A stretch of DNA of 64,000 nt. It comes from Hoylesella loescheii DSM 19665 = JCM 12249 = ATCC 15930. GTDB lineage: Bacteria; Bacteroidota; Bacteroidia; Bacteroidales; Bacteroidaceae. The stretch's first letter is position 1, and each line of letters begins with the position of its first letter. A program made the translations under genes and the position numbers. The notes below the pieces were generated by a model. It worked only from the letters and a program-made list of their open reading frames with translations. It ran no database searches and was not told the origin of the DNA. The stretch is taken from NCBI RefSeq assembly GCF_000378085.1, contig NZ_KB899210.1:434001-498000 (forward strand), given 5' to 3'. Below are positions 35,944 through 46,304 of this stretch, in pieces.

Positions 35944-37809
35944 ATGACGAGAAAACAACAACACTACAAATGGCACCTAGTTGGAAATGTAATTCTAACC
36001 TTGGTAATGTTTACCGCTATCTCGGTAATCCTTAAACCTGTATTCATGCTTTACAATCACAGCGCATTTAAAGATTGTAACTTTTCCGATTATGTCGCTG
36101 TTATTTGGCATGGTTTGCCCATGGATATATCCGTGGCTGGTTATTTCACCATTATCCCCGCCCTATTGGCATTCATCTCCATTTGGTTGCATCCTGCATT
36201 AATTCGCTGTTTGCACAAAACCTATTTGCTTATAGCGTCGCTAGTGCTCAGCGTGGTGCATTGTACAGATGCCGTGCTTTACGACTATTGGCGCTTTAGG
36301 ATAGACTCTACGCCGTTTTTCTACTTCTTCAGCTCACCTAAAGATGCATTAGCTTCTGTGCCTGTATGGTGGGTTGTGCTAGGCGTTTTTATATTGCTAC
36401 TCCTTACTTTCGTAATTTTCATCATCCTTTCTAAGTCATTAGGCTCGTTACCCGAGAGCATAGGAATCGCGAAAGACAGACTTATTACAACAGGTATCAT
36501 GGTTGTTGTGTTAGGTTTGCTTTTCATTCCCATCCGCGGAAGCTTAGGAACTTCAACAATGAACCTTGGCCGTGTGTACTACAGCGATAATCAAAAGCTA
36601 AACCATGCTGCCATTAATCCATGTTTTAGTCTACTCAGTTCGATGGTTAACGATGAGAATACGAAAGACCAATACCGTTTTATGACGGCTGCCCAAGCTA
36701 ACAAGCTGTTCTCACAAATCAAAGATAAGACGAAACAAGGCGGATCTGACGCTGTATATAAGCTGCTCAATACCAACAGACCCAACATTGTGATGGTGGT
36801 GTTGGAAAGCTTTTCGGCACATATAATGAAGAGTATGGGAGGCACGCCTAACGTTGCCGTGAACATGGATAAGTGGGCTAACGAGGGGGTACTGTTTACC
36901 AACTTCTATGCTAACAGCTTTAGAACCGACCGCGGACTAGCAGCAATCCTAGCTGGTTATCCCGCCCAACCCACAATGAGCATCATGAAGTATCCCAGCA
37001 AAACTGGCAGTTTGCCGATGTTTCCACAAAAGTTGAAGAAAGTGGGATACCAATTAAAGTACTACTATGGTGGAGATGCCGACTTCACTAATATGCGCTC
37101 TTTCGTAACCACAGCTGGCTTCGAAGACCTTGTTTCTGATGCCGACTTTCCGATTAAATTAAGACTAAGCAAATGGGGAGTACCTGATCAGTATGTATTC
37201 GACCGTGCATTGGCAGACATCAAGAACCAAACAGCAAACGCAACACATCTCAGCGTGATACAAACAAGTAGTAGTCACGAACCCTATGATGTTCCTTACA
37301 AAAGGCTGAACAATAAGATACTAAACGCTTTTGCCTATACAGACAACTGTCTAGGTAAATTTGTTGCCGCATTAAAGAAGTTGCCGTCATGGAAAAACAC
37401 CCTTGTTGTGCTGGTTCCCGACCATCAAGGGTGCTATCCAGAGAATATGGACAACTATACACCTGAACGTTACCACATCCCATTGCTTCTACTCGGAGGC
37501 GCACTTAAAGCCAAAGGCCCCATCTCCACATTTGGTTCGCAGGCCGATATAGCCGCCACCCTACTGTCGCAATTGGGTCTTTCGTACAGTGAGTTTACGT
37601 TCAGCAAAGACATGCTCAATCCCAATGTGCCGCATTTCGCCTTCTCAACAGTGCCCAATGCATTTATGATGAAGACAAGCGATAACACCGTGTTTTACGA
37701 CTGCGAAACAAACAAGGCACTTTTAGATAACGGGAAAACGCCGAGAAAGAACCTGCCGTATGCCAAAGCTTACTTGCAGAAACTCTACGACGATATTTCC
37801 AACCGCTAA
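35944..37809 (+). CDS. LTA synthase-like membrane sulfatase/phosphoglycerol transferase
   Basis: About 621 residues from the ATG at 35944 (a TTG 12 bases earlier is possible). Five hydrophobic helices in the first ~210 residues precede a periplasmic alkaline-phosphatase-fold domain. Metal and nucleophile motifs: VMVVLESFSAH, NSFRTDRGLAAILAGYPAQP (candidate catalytic Thr), IQTSSSHEPYD and VLVPDHQGC. In Gram-positives this family polymerises glycerol phosphate; in Bacteroidetes members may add phosphoglycerol or phosphoethanolamine to glycans or lipids. It is followed 9 bp later by a PAP2 phosphatase. Confidence 0.88.
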   Translation: MTRKQQHYKWHLVGNVILTLVMFTAISVILKPVFMLYNHSAFKDCNFSDYVAVIWHGLPMDISVAGYFTIIPALLAFISIWLHPALIRCLHKTYLLIASLVLSVVHCTDAVLYDYWRFRIDSTPFFYFFSSPKDALASVPVWWVVLGVFILLLLTFVIFIILSKSLGSLPESIGIAKDRLITTGIMVVVLGLLFIPIRGSLGTSTMNLGRVYYSDNQKLNHAAINPCFSLLSSMVNDENTKDQYRFMTAAQANKLFSQIKDKTKQGGSDAVYKLLNTNRPNIVMVVLESFSAHIMKSMGGTPNVAVNMDKWANEGVLFTNFYANSFRTDRGLAAILAGYPAQPTMSIMKYPSKTGSLPMFPQKLKKVGYQLKYYYGGDADFTNMRSFVTTAGFEDLVSDADFPIKLRLSKWGVPDQYVFDRALADIKNQTANATHLSVIQTSSSHEPYDVPYKRLNNKILNAFAYTDNCLGKFVAALKKLPSWKNTLVVLVPDHQGCYPENMDNYTPERYHIPLLLLGGALKAKGPISTFGSQADIAATLLSQLGLSYSEFTFSKDMLNPNVPHFAFSTVPNAFMMKTSDNTVFYDCETNKALLDNGKTPRKNLPYAKAYLQKLYDDISNR

Positions 37810-37818
37810 CTATTTTAG

Positions 37819-38487
37819 ATGATAAAGACGCTCAACAATCTGGATGCAACCATCTTGTTATGGATCAATAGCTTCCATACGCCATTTCTCGACCAATTCA
37901 TGAGCCTCATTTCAGGCAAATGGATATGGGTTCCCATGTACGTAGTTGTCTTTATGGTGCTCTACATGCGTATCGGGCTCAAGCCTAAGCTGCTCGTTGT
38001 CCTGTCAACCATCGGGATAGCACTTTTCTTTTCAGATTTTGTTTGTGCCGAATTCATCCGTCCAATATTTAATCGTCCCCGTCCTTCACAGATGGGTAGT
38101 GGCATCAACCACCTCGTTCATATTGTAAATAACTATCGTGGCGGCGATTATGGTTTCCCATCTTGTCATGCAACCAACTCATTTATGCTAGCTACCATGG
38201 TCACCTTGCTTTTCCGAAACAAGGCGTTGTCTATCTTCCTATTCTTTTGGGCCATTGCCATGTGTTACAGTAGGGCATATCTGGGCGTTCACTATCCTGG
38301 CGACTTACTAGCAGGAGCATTGTGGGGCAGTGGTGTTTCGATTGCGCTTTACGCATTGGTAAATCGCTTCTGTACACTTACAGAAGTAAAAGGAGCCAAG
38401 CACACACGATACATCAGCATTGCGGGAATGGCAACTTTCGTCCTTCTCCTAGTTGTGGCAGCTGTGCGCATCTGTCAAGGAGCATAA
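37819..38487 (+). CDS. PAP2-family membrane lipid phosphatase
   Basis: 222 residues, five or six transmembrane helices. The acid phosphatase triad of motifs is present: RPIFNRPRPS, YGFPSCHATNS (PSxH) and SRAYLGVHYPGD. Members dephosphorylate undecaprenyl pyrophosphate, phosphatidylglycerol phosphate or lipid A. Close linkage to the phosphoglycerol-transferase-like gene suggests it may recycle the lipid by-product of that enzyme, but the substrate is unproven. Confidence 0.9.
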   Translation: MIKTLNNLDATILLWINSFHTPFLDQFMSLISGKWIWVPMYVVVFMVLYMRIGLKPKLLVVLSTIGIALFFSDFVCAEFIRPIFNRPRPSQMGSGINHLVHIVNNYRGGDYGFPSCHATNSFMLATMVTLLFRNKALSIFLFFWAIAMCYSRAYLGVHYPGDLLAGALWGSGVSIALYALVNRFCTLTEVKGAKHTRYISIAGMATFVLLLVVAAVRICQGA

Positions 38488-38604
38488 CAAAAACAGATGT
38501 AGTAACATCAACTTACTTCGCCATTTCTTCCGCAACATAAAGCCATCTCAACCCGTTTCGCCTTCTAAATAAAACTAAGAAGGCTGAAACTCGTACACGT
38601 TTGC

Positions 38605-38634
38605 TTGGCATCTCAATCTTTTTCAGTATATTTG
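38605..38634 (+). promoter_or_regulatory. Promoter of the nucleotidyltransferase gene
   Basis: TTGG at 38605-38608, 18 bp, TATATTTG at 38627-38634; 27 nt before the ATG. Confidence 0.65.
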
Positions 38635-38661
38635 CAATACAAATAACATAACAGGTAAATA

Positions 38662-39573
38662 ATGAAACCAACACTATTGTTACTCGCCGCAGGCATGGGA
38701 AGCCGTTATGGCGGGCTTAAACAGCTCGACGGTCTTGGACCTAACGGCGAAACCATTATGGACTATTCCATCTACGATGCCATTAAGGCAGGGTTTGGAA
38801 AGATAGTCTTTGTTATTCGCAAAGACTTTGAGAAAGACTTCAAAGAGAAAATTCTGTCTAAGTACGAGGGGCACATTCCTGCCGAATTGGTGTTCCAAAG
38901 CTTAGACGCACTGCCCGATGGCTTCACTGTTCCTGAAGGAAGGGAGAAGCCATGGGGAACAAACCACGCCGTGATGATGGCCAAAGACGTTATCAAAGAG
39001 CCATTCTGCGTTATCAATTGCGATGATTTCTATAATCGCGATTCGTTTATGGTGCTTGGCAAGTTCCTTGCCGAACTGCCCGAGAATGCCAAAAACACCT
39101 ACGCCATGGTGGGTTTCCGTGTTGGAAACACGCTTAGCGAAAACGGAACTGTGGCACGAGGCGTATGTTCTACAGACGAAAGTGGTCTGCTTACCACTGT
39201 GGTTGAGCGCACAGAGATCATGCGTGTAGACGGAAAAGTATGCTACAAAGACGAGCAAGGACAATGGGTAGCCATTGCAGACAATACGCCCGTATCGATG
39301 AACATGTGGGGATTTACTCCCGACTACTTCGAGTATAGTGAGGCATATTTCAAAGAGTTCTTGGCCGACGAGAAAAACAGAACCAACCTAAAAGCAGAAT
39401 TCTTTATTCCGCTAATGGTCAACAAGCTGGTAAACGACAAGACGGCAACAGTAAAAGTGCTAGACACCACCAGCAAATGGTTCGGCGTTACCTATTCGGC
39501 CGACCGTGAAGGAACGGTTGAACGCATACAATCGCTCGTTAACGAGGGCGTGTATCCCGCAAAACTGTTTTAA
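38662..39573 (+). CDS. Sugar-phosphate nucleotidyltransferase-like protein
   Basis: 303 residues of the NTP-transferase fold: LLLAAGMGSRYGGLKQLDGLGPNGE (nucleotide-binding loop), KPWGTNHAVMMAKD, and CVINCDDFYNRDSF with the catalytic Asp pair. The fold is that of glucose-1-phosphate uridylyl/thymidylyltransferases, but its substrate is unknown. It is common in Prevotella-like genomes as a single gene, as here with its own promoter. The C-terminus (KWFGVTYSADREGTVERIQSL) is specific to this subgroup. Confidence 0.8.
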   Translation: MKPTLLLLAAGMGSRYGGLKQLDGLGPNGETIMDYSIYDAIKAGFGKIVFVIRKDFEKDFKEKILSKYEGHIPAELVFQSLDALPDGFTVPEGREKPWGTNHAVMMAKDVIKEPFCVINCDDFYNRDSFMVLGKFLAELPENAKNTYAMVGFRVGNTLSENGTVARGVCSTDESGLLTTVVERTEIMRVDGKVCYKDEQGQWVAIADNTPVSMNMWGFTPDYFEYSEAYFKEFLADEKNRTNLKAEFFIPLMVNKLVNDKTATVKVLDTTSKWFGVTYSADREGTVERIQSLVNEGVYPAKLF

Positions 39574-39637
39574 ATCTGACTAGCAGATAGCCATCTGCGA
39601 AACAACCTTAAGGTAGCTTTCGCAAGTCGGAAGATAA

Positions 39638-39810
39638 GGGTTAAGACACTGCTTTCAAACCTCTTGTAGGGTTACATACGTTTGGTACTGCTGTTCCAGA
39701 TAAGTTGGAATGTTGTTCCAGTTGATATGTAACAGGGTTCCAACTTATCTGGAATAAGGTTCCATCTTATATGGAACACTGCGAAAGGTTTGAAAGCAGT
39801 GTCTTAACCC
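39638..39810. repeat. 25-bp perfect inverted repeat enclosing array C3
   Basis: Left arm 39638-39662 (starting GGGTTAAGACACTGC) and right arm 39786-39810 are exact reverse complements over 25 bp, separated by 123 bp that hold the TTCCA array. The whole could form a cruciform or, if transcribed, one long hairpin. Confidence 0.93.
39694..39776. repeat. Array C3: four 17-bp TTCCA/TGGAA palindromes, 22-bp period
   Basis: Units start at 39694, 39716, 39738 and 39760; units 1 and 3 are exact reverse complements of each other and unit 2 has a degenerate right arm (TGTAA). Linkers are 5 bp. Confidence 0.92.
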
Positions 39811-40028
39811 TTTCTTATTGCCTCTCCATTTGTATGGTCGTGTGCGTCTACTCATTATTATACGCGTACGCGTGCGAAAACCTTTGCACATCACCTTTTG
39901 TGAGTTTCCCCTGATGAAGCATAACCAAATTAGCCCTCCACTTAGATTAGAGCACACTTTAGGCTTAGTTCTTTGTTGCCTTTAACATCTAATTTAGCTT
40001 TCCGCTCAAGACAATTTACACATACCAA

Positions 40029-40071
40029 AACAGGTTTTGCCCACCCGTTTAACGAGTAAACAAAACCTGTT
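40029..40071 (-). terminator. Hairpin terminator of the glycogen operon
   Basis: An 11-bp perfect stem AACAGGTTTTG/CAAAACCTGTT with a 21-base loop, followed on the minus strand by TTTTGG, about 45 bp after the phosphorylase gene. Confidence 0.65.
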
Positions 40072-40116
40072 AAGATAAAACCTCAAAGTTTATTAAACTA
40101 ATTCACCTTGCAAATC

Positions 40117-42678
40117 TTAGTCTAGCCACTTCACGTAAGCGAAGTCTTGGCGGTGTGGCAGAAGGTCGTTCTTGGGATACATCCTTACACAACTTCTGTA
40201 TGTACCTGCGTTAGAGGGTTCTATTTCAGCCTCGAAGGTGAAGAGGTTACCCTCTCGCTTAACCATCTTAAATTGATGAGTGCTATACACTTCGCGCTCT
40301 GAGTCGCTTTGTTCGTTGTTCAACGAAACCAACTCCAAACCAACAGCGTCGTCCAAGCCTTGTTCATCGATAACGTAGGTAATCTTGTATTTCATACCCG
40401 TTTCGCCTCCGTTCTCCAAGAACGAAGTTTCTTTCGAAACGACATGAATGCCATCCCATCGTTCGGCCACAGCCTCTTTCCACAACGAAATCTTCTTAGC
40501 CAGCTCGTTGTTGTTGGCCAACAGTTCGGCAGAGCGCTTAGCCTGACGGTTGTAGAACTTATCGAAGTAGTCGTCGAGTTGACGTTTCATCGTGTAGTGA
40601 GGTGCAATAGTGGCTATCGAATTCTTGATAACCTGAATCCACTTCTCGCTATAGCCCTTCTTGTTCTTCTTATAATACATCGGGATAATCTCGTTTTCGA
40701 GCAATCCGTAGATGGTAGCCGCGTCAAGTTTGTCTTGATACTCTTGGTTCTGATATGTACGCTTCTCGTCCAAAGCCCATCCTGCGCCTTCGCGATAGCC
40801 TTCAACCCACCATCCGTCGAGCACCGAGAGGTTTACAACACCATTGAGTTCAGCCTTTTCGCCCGAAGTTCCTGAAGCCTCCAAGGGACGTGTCGGCGTG
40901 TTCATCCAAATGTCTACACCCGACACCAAACGACGTGCCAGCTGCATATCGTAGTCTTCCAAGAAGATAATCTTACCCAAGAACTCGGGACGCTGGCTTA
41001 TCTCGAAGATACGCTTAATAAGTCCTTGACCTGCGCCATCTGCGGGGTGAGCCTTTCCGGAGAAGAAGAACAGCACGGGATGTTCGGGGTCGTTAACAAT
41101 CTTAGACAAGCGGTCGATATCTGTAAAGAGCAGGTGCGCACGCTTGTAAGTGGCGAAACGACGGCAGAAACCAATCATAAGGGCGTTGGGGTTGATGCGC
41201 TCGAGCAGCGAAACAACACGCGAAGGGTCGCCTTGGTTTTTGAGCCATGTCTCGGTGAACATCTCGCGGATAAAACGAACAAGCTTATTTTTCAACGCCA
41301 TACGCGTGTTCCAAATCTCCTCGTCGTCTACATTATAGATGCCATGCCAAATCTTTTCGTTGCTTTGGTCCGACATGAACGAAGGATCGAAGTACTTATC
41401 GTAGAGCTTACGCCATTCGGTAGCGGTCCAAGTGGGTAGGTGAACGCCATTGGTTACATAGCCCACGTGGTTTTCTTCTGGGTAATAACCTCCCCAAATA
41501 GGTGCAAACATCTTTTGGCTAACCCATCCGTGTAGACGGCTAACACCGTTAACTTCTTGGCAAGTGTTGCAAGCGAATACCGACATACAGAAACGTTCAT
41601 CGTGATTGTCGGGGTTTTCGCGACCCATACCGATAAATTCGTCCCACGAAATACCCAGTCGTGAGGGATAGCCACCCATATATTTGCCGAACAAGTTTTC
41701 ATCAAAATAGTCGTGTCCAGCAGGTACGGGCGTGTGAACGGTGTAGAGTGACGATGCGCGAACAAGCTCCATAGCCTCGTTGAAAGGCATTCCGCCATCA
41801 ACATAGTCGCACAAACGTTGCAGGTTACACAATGCTGCATGACCCTCGTTGCAGTGATAAATCTGTTTCGTTATCCCCAATTTCTTCAGCGTCAGAATAC
41901 CACCCATACCCAAAAGGATCTCTTGTTTCAAGCGGTTTTCGTTGTCACCGCCATAAAGGGCATGGGTAATGGGGCGGTCGTATTCAGAGTTCAGCTCATT
42001 ATCCGTATCTAGCAGGTAGAGGCTAATGCGTCCCACGTTCATGCGCCACACGTAAGCGTGAACCATGTAGTTCATATAAGGTACGTCAACAACCACAGGA
42101 TTGCCGTTCTCATCTAGCTGCCTAACCAGCGGAAGCGAGTTAAAGTTCTGCGCATCGTAGTTGGCAATCTGCTGTCCGTCCATGCTTAACGACTGCTTGA
42201 AGTAGCCATATCTGTACAAGAAACCAACAGCACACATGTCTACATTGCTGTCTGATGCCTCTTTAAGATAGTCGCCGGCGAGCATACCCAGACCACCCGA
42301 GTAGATTTTCACCACTTGGTTGATGCCGTATTCCATGCTGAAATAAGCCACCGAGGGGCGTTTGCTGTCGGGTTTCACATCCATATACTTGCGGAACATG
42401 GCGTACACGTCCTTCACTTTCTTCATCAGGGCCTTGTCCTTCACGATTTCTTCCTTGCGGTCGTAGCTCAATCGTTCGAGCAACATCACGGGGTTGTGTC
42501 CCACTTTCTCGTAAAGGGCTTCGTCGAGGCTCTTCCACATATTGCGTGCCTCATAGTTCCAAGCCCACCACATGTTGTGAGCAAGCTCGTCCAGACATTT
42601 CAGTTCTTCCGGCAGTCGCGACTTTATGGAAAGCTCTTTCCACACCGGAGCATTTGAATAATCGGCTTTAATCTTCAT
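40117..42678 (-). CDS. glgP: Alpha-glucan (glycogen) phosphorylase
   Basis: GT35 enzyme that releases glucose-1-phosphate from glycogen. 853 residues of the bacterial form with an N-terminal DUF3417-like part ([38 protein letters not shown]). The PLP site is seen in [18 protein letters not shown], where the Lys binds the cofactor. It is 39 bp downstream of the glycogen synthase gene, so synthesis and breakdown are on one transcript. Confidence 0.95.
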   Translation of the reverse strand: MKIKADYSNAPVWKELSIKSRLPEELKCLDELAHNMWWAWNYEARNMWKSLDEALYEKVGHNPVMLLERLSYDRKEEIVKDKALMKKVKDVYAMFRKYMDVKPDSKRPSVAYFSMEYGINQVVKIYSGGLGMLAGDYLKEASDSNVDMCAVGFLYRYGYFKQSLSMDGQQIANYDAQNFNSLPLVRQLDENGNPVVVDVPYMNYMVHAYVWRMNVGRISLYLLDTDNELNSEYDRPITHALYGGDNENRLKQEILLGMGGILTLKKLGITKQIYHCNEGHAALCNLQRLCDYVDGGMPFNEAMELVRASSLYTVHTPVPAGHDYFDENLFGKYMGGYPSRLGISWDEFIGMGRENPDNHDERFCMSVFACNTCQEVNGVSRLHGWVSQKMFAPIWGGYYPEENHVGYVTNGVHLPTWTATEWRKLYDKYFDPSFMSDQSNEKIWHGIYNVDDEEIWNTRMALKNKLVRFIREMFTETWLKNQGDPSRVVSLLERINPNALMIGFCRRFATYKRAHLLFTDIDRLSKIVNDPEHPVLFFFSGKAHPADGAGQGLIKRIFEISQRPEFLGKIIFLEDYDMQLARRLVSGVDIWMNTPTRPLEASGTSGEKAELNGVVNLSVLDGWWVEGYREGAGWALDEKRTYQNQEYQDKLDAATIYGLLENEIIPMYYKKNKKGYSEKWIQVIKNSIATIAPHYTMKRQLDDYFDKFYNRQAKRSAELLANNNELAKKISLWKEAVAERWDGIHVVSKETSFLENGGETGMKYKITYVIDEQGLDDAVGLELVSLNNEQSDSEREVYSTHQFKMVKREGNLFTFEAEIEPSNAGTYRSCVRMYPKNDLLPHRQDFAYVKWLD

Positions 42679-42717
42679 AATCTCAGTTCAATTATTGAAT
42701 AATGTTATTGTTTTTTC

Positions 42718-44385
42718 TTACTTAGTTCTCTCATCCGCCTTTCTCAGAGCAATGTCGTAGGCTTCTTCGTAATAGGTGATGAATTTTTTCCAAAGAGCTT
42801 TCTTCGAAAGTTTTTTGGCCTTTACCCTTGCCTTTGTTACCTGTGCCTTGTCTAATAAGGAATAGTTCGTCACCGCATCCTTAATTTCATCAGCCACCTC
42901 ATGGTAGTTGTAGTCGGTGCGATGCACAATCTTTACGCCATTTTCAAGGCTGTTTTCTGCCTTTTCGTCGGCCAAAACGTGTTGCGCCCAAATACCAAAT
43001 CCGGCCAAATCGGTGGTTATACAGGGTATAGAAAATGCCACTGCTTCAAGCGGAGTATAACCCCACGGCTCGTAATACGAAGGATAAACGCAGAGATCGT
43101 TACCCAGAATGAGGTCGTAATAAGGTATGTTGAAAATGCCATCGTTGCCATTGAGGTAGCAAGGAACGAATATGATCTTCACCTTATCTTGCTTGTTGTT
43201 CACAAAATCTAACGAATGCAACATCGATAAGGCGTTGTCTTGGTCCATGTTATGCAACCAATGGGTGAGCATGGGCCATTGCAATGGTGTATCGAAAGTG
43301 GTGTTGGCCTTGGCTTTCAGACGTTCAGCGAGGTCTTCGCGCACACTGCCCACCCATGCGGGCACATCTATAAAGGCCACAACCTTCTTATTTAGCCGTT
43401 CATCGAAACGTAAACGGTTCATAGCATCAATAAAAACGTCAATGCCTTTGTTTCTAAACTCGTATCGGCCACTGGTAGAAATGATGAGCGTATCATCGTC
43501 GAAGGTGTCGCCCGTTAGGCAGTTGGCCACACGTAACATCTCTGCACGAGCACGTTTTCGCTTGGTTGTGAAGGCATTAGACTTCGGAACAAAGTCGTCT
43601 TCAAACCCATTCGGAAGCACCACGTCAACTTCTTTGTCTAGCAATTCACGGCATTCGTGGGCCGTAATGTCGCTAACGGTGGTGAAACAATCAACGTTCC
43701 ATGCCGTTTGCTTCTCTATCGAATGCTTGCTTTGCATGTTCAATTCGTTGGCCATTTGGTCTCCGTTGTAGGCAAAAAGATATTCGTAGAGGGGCTTGTT
43801 GTTGCCAGCAATACTCCGTCCAATGCTTGTTGCATGTGTTGTAAAGATGGTAGCTATCTCTGGGAGGTGCTTTCTTACGTACAGCAAGCCCAATCCGGCC
43901 ATCCATTCGTTACCATGATAAATCACCTTTGCACCTTTCTCCGTTTGGTGACGATAAAAACTTTCTACCACTTTTGCCGCTGCATACGAAAACATTGATG
44001 CTTCATCATAGTCGCCATAACCGTGCAAACTGTCCACTTGGAAATCTTCCCACAATTCGGCGTATATCTTATCCTTCTCAGCAAAGAAGGGTTGGAAATC
44101 TACCAATACGGCAACAGGCGAACCAGGAACATTCCAACGGCCCACCTTAATGTTCAATCCCTCCGTCTTGGCCTGCTTTGCCCAGTCGGAATAAAGGTCT
44201 TTTATTTCCTGAAAATCGGTATTTTCTTCATTCAAAAGCGGTCCCACGAAAATTATCCTGTCAGGCATCGCCGCTTGTAAAGTCTGCGCCCGTGTCGAAA
44301 GAACCGTGTAAATCCCGCCAACCTTATTACATACTTCCCAACTTGATTCTAGAATATAGTCGGGGAATAGCTTTTTTCTATTCAT
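42718..44385 (-). CDS. GT3-type glycogen synthase
   Basis: Eukaryote-like (GT3) glycogen synthase, the type Bacteroidetes use instead of, or beside, GT5 GlgA. 555 residues beginning ESSWEVCNKVGGIYTVLSTRA; KVIYHGNEWMAGLG, FTTHATSIGRSIAGNN and the E-x7-E motif YYEPWGYTPLEA are typical. It elongates alpha-1,4-glucan from UDP-glucose. Its promoter is at 44439-44408. The eukaryotic allosteric arginine cluster is not evident. Confidence 0.93.
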   Translation of the reverse strand: MNRKKLFPDYILESSWEVCNKVGGIYTVLSTRAQTLQAAMPDRIIFVGPLLNEENTDFQEIKDLYSDWAKQAKTEGLNIKVGRWNVPGSPVAVLVDFQPFFAEKDKIYAELWEDFQVDSLHGYGDYDEASMFSYAAAKVVESFYRHQTEKGAKVIYHGNEWMAGLGLLYVRKHLPEIATIFTTHATSIGRSIAGNNKPLYEYLFAYNGDQMANELNMQSKHSIEKQTAWNVDCFTTVSDITAHECRELLDKEVDVVLPNGFEDDFVPKSNAFTTKRKRARAEMLRVANCLTGDTFDDDTLIISTSGRYEFRNKGIDVFIDAMNRLRFDERLNKKVVAFIDVPAWVGSVREDLAERLKAKANTTFDTPLQWPMLTHWLHNMDQDNALSMLHSLDFVNNKQDKVKIIFVPCYLNGNDGIFNIPYYDLILGNDLCVYPSYYEPWGYTPLEAVAFSIPCITTDLAGFGIWAQHVLADEKAENSLENGVKIVHRTDYNYHEVADEIKDAVTNYSLLDKAQVTKARVKAKKLSKKALWKKFITYYEEAYDIALRKADERTK

Positions 44386-44407
44386 TTATATATAAAAAAT
44401 AATGTTG

Positions 44408-44439
44408 CAAAGATAACATAATTTTCAGATAACGCCCAA
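44408..44439 (-). promoter_or_regulatory. Promoter of the glycogen synthase-phosphorylase operon
   Basis: On the minus strand TTG (44439-44437), 21 bp, TATCTTTG (44415-44408), 23 nt before the ATG. Confidence 0.65.
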
Positions 44440-44612
44440 GTTATGGTACATTAATTTGCCAAAAGGGGGCATATACTTGATATAGGTTTGGTTGACGAAG
44501 GCTTTGAGGGCGTTTATAAAAATCATGGAAAGAAGAGCCGAGTTCTCCCTACCCCACTAATTTAAACAAAGTGTTGAAGATTGGTTCTGCTACATTCTAC
44601 GTATCGACATCT

Positions 44613-45254
44613 TTAAAATACAGTACACAAGTCGGTGAAATTAACTTGCAAATAGTTAGGGATAATCACCCTGGTATATTGATTTATCACCTCAATGGAA
44701 TTTGAAGTAGCCAGCCCTACAAGTGGCATAGCGGCTGCAGTGACAGATTTAAAGCCATTGATACTATCTTCGAAGGCCACGCATTCGGTAGGTTTCACTC
44801 CGAAATAGCTTGCACCAAGCAAGTAGCAATAAGGATCGGGCTTGCTTTTCACAAAATCTTCGGCCGTGAAAATGTGGTCGAAGTGAGCCTTGAAATTAGG
44901 ATGCTGCGTGTAAACTTGCTGCATTTTTTGCTTGTTGCTGCTAGTAACAACAGCCGTATTCACGTTAAGCTGATGCAATTGGATAATAAAATCCTCAAAG
45001 CCAAGCACATATTCAAACTGCATATTGTGCTCGAATGCGTTAAGTTCTGCTGTTATCTCGTTCTGCAAATCATGTAAATCAGCAAAATAACGTTCGTAAA
45101 TCCAAGTCAAAGTTTGCCCTTTAATGGCGGTAGCCAGCTGTGTTTCGTTTGGATAATAGCGTTCGAACACTGCGCGCCAAAACTCGGTATATAATGGTTC
45201 TGTGTCGAAAACCACTCCATCTAAATCAAAAAGGGCTACTTTTTTGTAACTCAT
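44613..45254 (-). CDS. HAD-family sugar-phosphatase/phosphoglucomutase-like protein
   Basis: 213 residues with HAD motifs: FDLDGVVFDTEPLY (nucleophile Asp), VVTSSNKQKM (Thr motif II), KSKPDPYCYLLGASYFGVKP (Lys motif III) and CVAFEDSINGF (motif IV). The helical cap places it with beta-phosphoglucomutase and sugar-phosphate phosphatases. The substrate cannot be read from the sequence. It stands alone between two longer intergenic gaps. Confidence 0.88.
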   Translation of the reverse strand: MSYKKVALFDLDGVVFDTEPLYTEFWRAVFERYYPNETQLATAIKGQTLTWIYERYFADLHDLQNEITAELNAFEHNMQFEYVLGFEDFIIQLHQLNVNTAVVTSSNKQKMQQVYTQHPNFKAHFDHIFTAEDFVKSKPDPYCYLLGASYFGVKPTECVAFEDSINGFKSVTAAAMPLVGLATSNSIEVINQYTRVIIPNYLQVNFTDLCTVF

Positions 45255-45353
45255 TTACACTTTCGTTGAATAAGATTTTACTTGTATTGTACTACCTATA
45301 AGCATGCATGATGAGAACACGACGCTAACAAGAGCCCTATCCCCACCCATGTT

Positions 45354-46226
45354 CTACTGATGGGTGTACATGCCTGCTTTAAGGTTTGCGATAAACTTTT
45401 CGCCCTCTTCAAACCCTTCTTCGTAAAGGGCTTCTAGCTTATTTGTGTCTTTTTCTATCCTACCTACATCCATAGGTCTCTGCGGACGAATACAAGCCAC
45501 GCGCCCTTCTCGTTCCAAATCTTCCACCAATTGCAATTGGTTGTTATACACTTCAAGTCTTCGGCTTAGTGCAACCCTCAATCGTGGATACTTCTTATAT
45601 ATGAAGTTAGGTATCTTATGGTCTTTCCCCGAAGCCCTAAACCCATAGTTTCGCGTCATCACCACTACGTTAAAGTCGTGCCCTGTATCAATAGCGCGCT
45701 GCACGGGGATGCTGTCTACGATGCCACCATCAAGCATCGGTATGCCGTCTACGTTTACGATTTTACTCACAAAGGGCAAACTACTCGATGCCCGCACTAA
45801 ATCGAGGGTGCGTTGCTTGTCGTTTTTCTCCGTCAGATACATAGCGCCACCAGTCAGACAGTTGGTTGTAACCATCTCAAATACGGTTCGATTTCGGAAA
45901 TATTCATCAAAATCGAAAGGCAATAGTTCATTGGGAAACTTATCGTAAAGCAACTCTTGGTCGAAGATACACCCTTGCGTAACCAAGTGGCGCAATCCCA
46001 AATAATCATAACGGGCAAGAAAATCGATATTAGAAAGCCTCGCCCTGCGTGGTTGCCAACTCATATACGACATACCATTACAGGCTCCCGCCGATACGGC
46101 AACCACATAATGAAATCGCAATCCATGCTTCATAAAAGCGTCTAGCACACCACTGGTAAACACCCCACGCATGCCTCCGCCTTCAAGAACTAAGCCCGTA
46201 TTTGCCCCTATTTGCATAAAACACAT
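45354..46226 (-). CDS. Patatin-like phospholipase
   Basis: 290 residues with the patatin Ser-Asp dyad: oxyanion loop GLVLEGGGMRGVFTSGVLDAF, nucleophile Ser in AVSAGACNG (GxSxG variant) and Asp in LDGGIVDSIPV. It belongs to the bacterial YjjU/RssA-like cytosolic group, with no signal peptide. The first residues MCFM are uncertain; the Met at 46217 is an alternative. It is divergent from the M24 peptidase gene with overlapping promoter regions. Confidence 0.9.
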   Translation of the reverse strand: MCFMQIGANTGLVLEGGGMRGVFTSGVLDAFMKHGLRFHYVVAVSAGACNGMSYMSWQPRRARLSNIDFLARYDYLGLRHLVTQGCIFDQELLYDKFPNELLPFDFDEYFRNRTVFEMVTTNCLTGGAMYLTEKNDKQRTLDLVRASSSLPFVSKIVNVDGIPMLDGGIVDSIPVQRAIDTGHDFNVVVMTRNYGFRASGKDHKIPNFIYKKYPRLRVALSRRLEVYNNQLQLVEDLEREGRVACIRPQRPMDVGRIEKDTNKLEALYEEGFEEGEKFIANLKAGMYTHQ

Positions 46227-46239
46227 TAAATTTTAGGGG

Positions 46240-46277
46240 CAAAGTTAATAAAACATGCCCATTTTTTCCTATCTTTG
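46240..46277. promoter_or_regulatory. Divergent -7 promoter elements, patatin and M24 peptidase genes
   Basis: Minus-strand TAACTTTG (46247-46240) faces the patatin gene and plus-strand TATCTTTG (46270-46277) faces the peptidase gene; about 30 bp separate them, so the two polymerase sites overlap. Confidence 0.55.
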
Positions 46278-46304
46278 CGTACAAATGTTTTAAAACTAAT
46301 TATC

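Larger units (their letters stand above)
39574..40028. other. Convergent intergenic region with palindromic cassette
   Basis: Between a plus-strand and a minus-strand gene, so both 3' ends face it. It contains the 25-bp inverted repeat and array C3; no gene seen. Confidence 0.7.
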
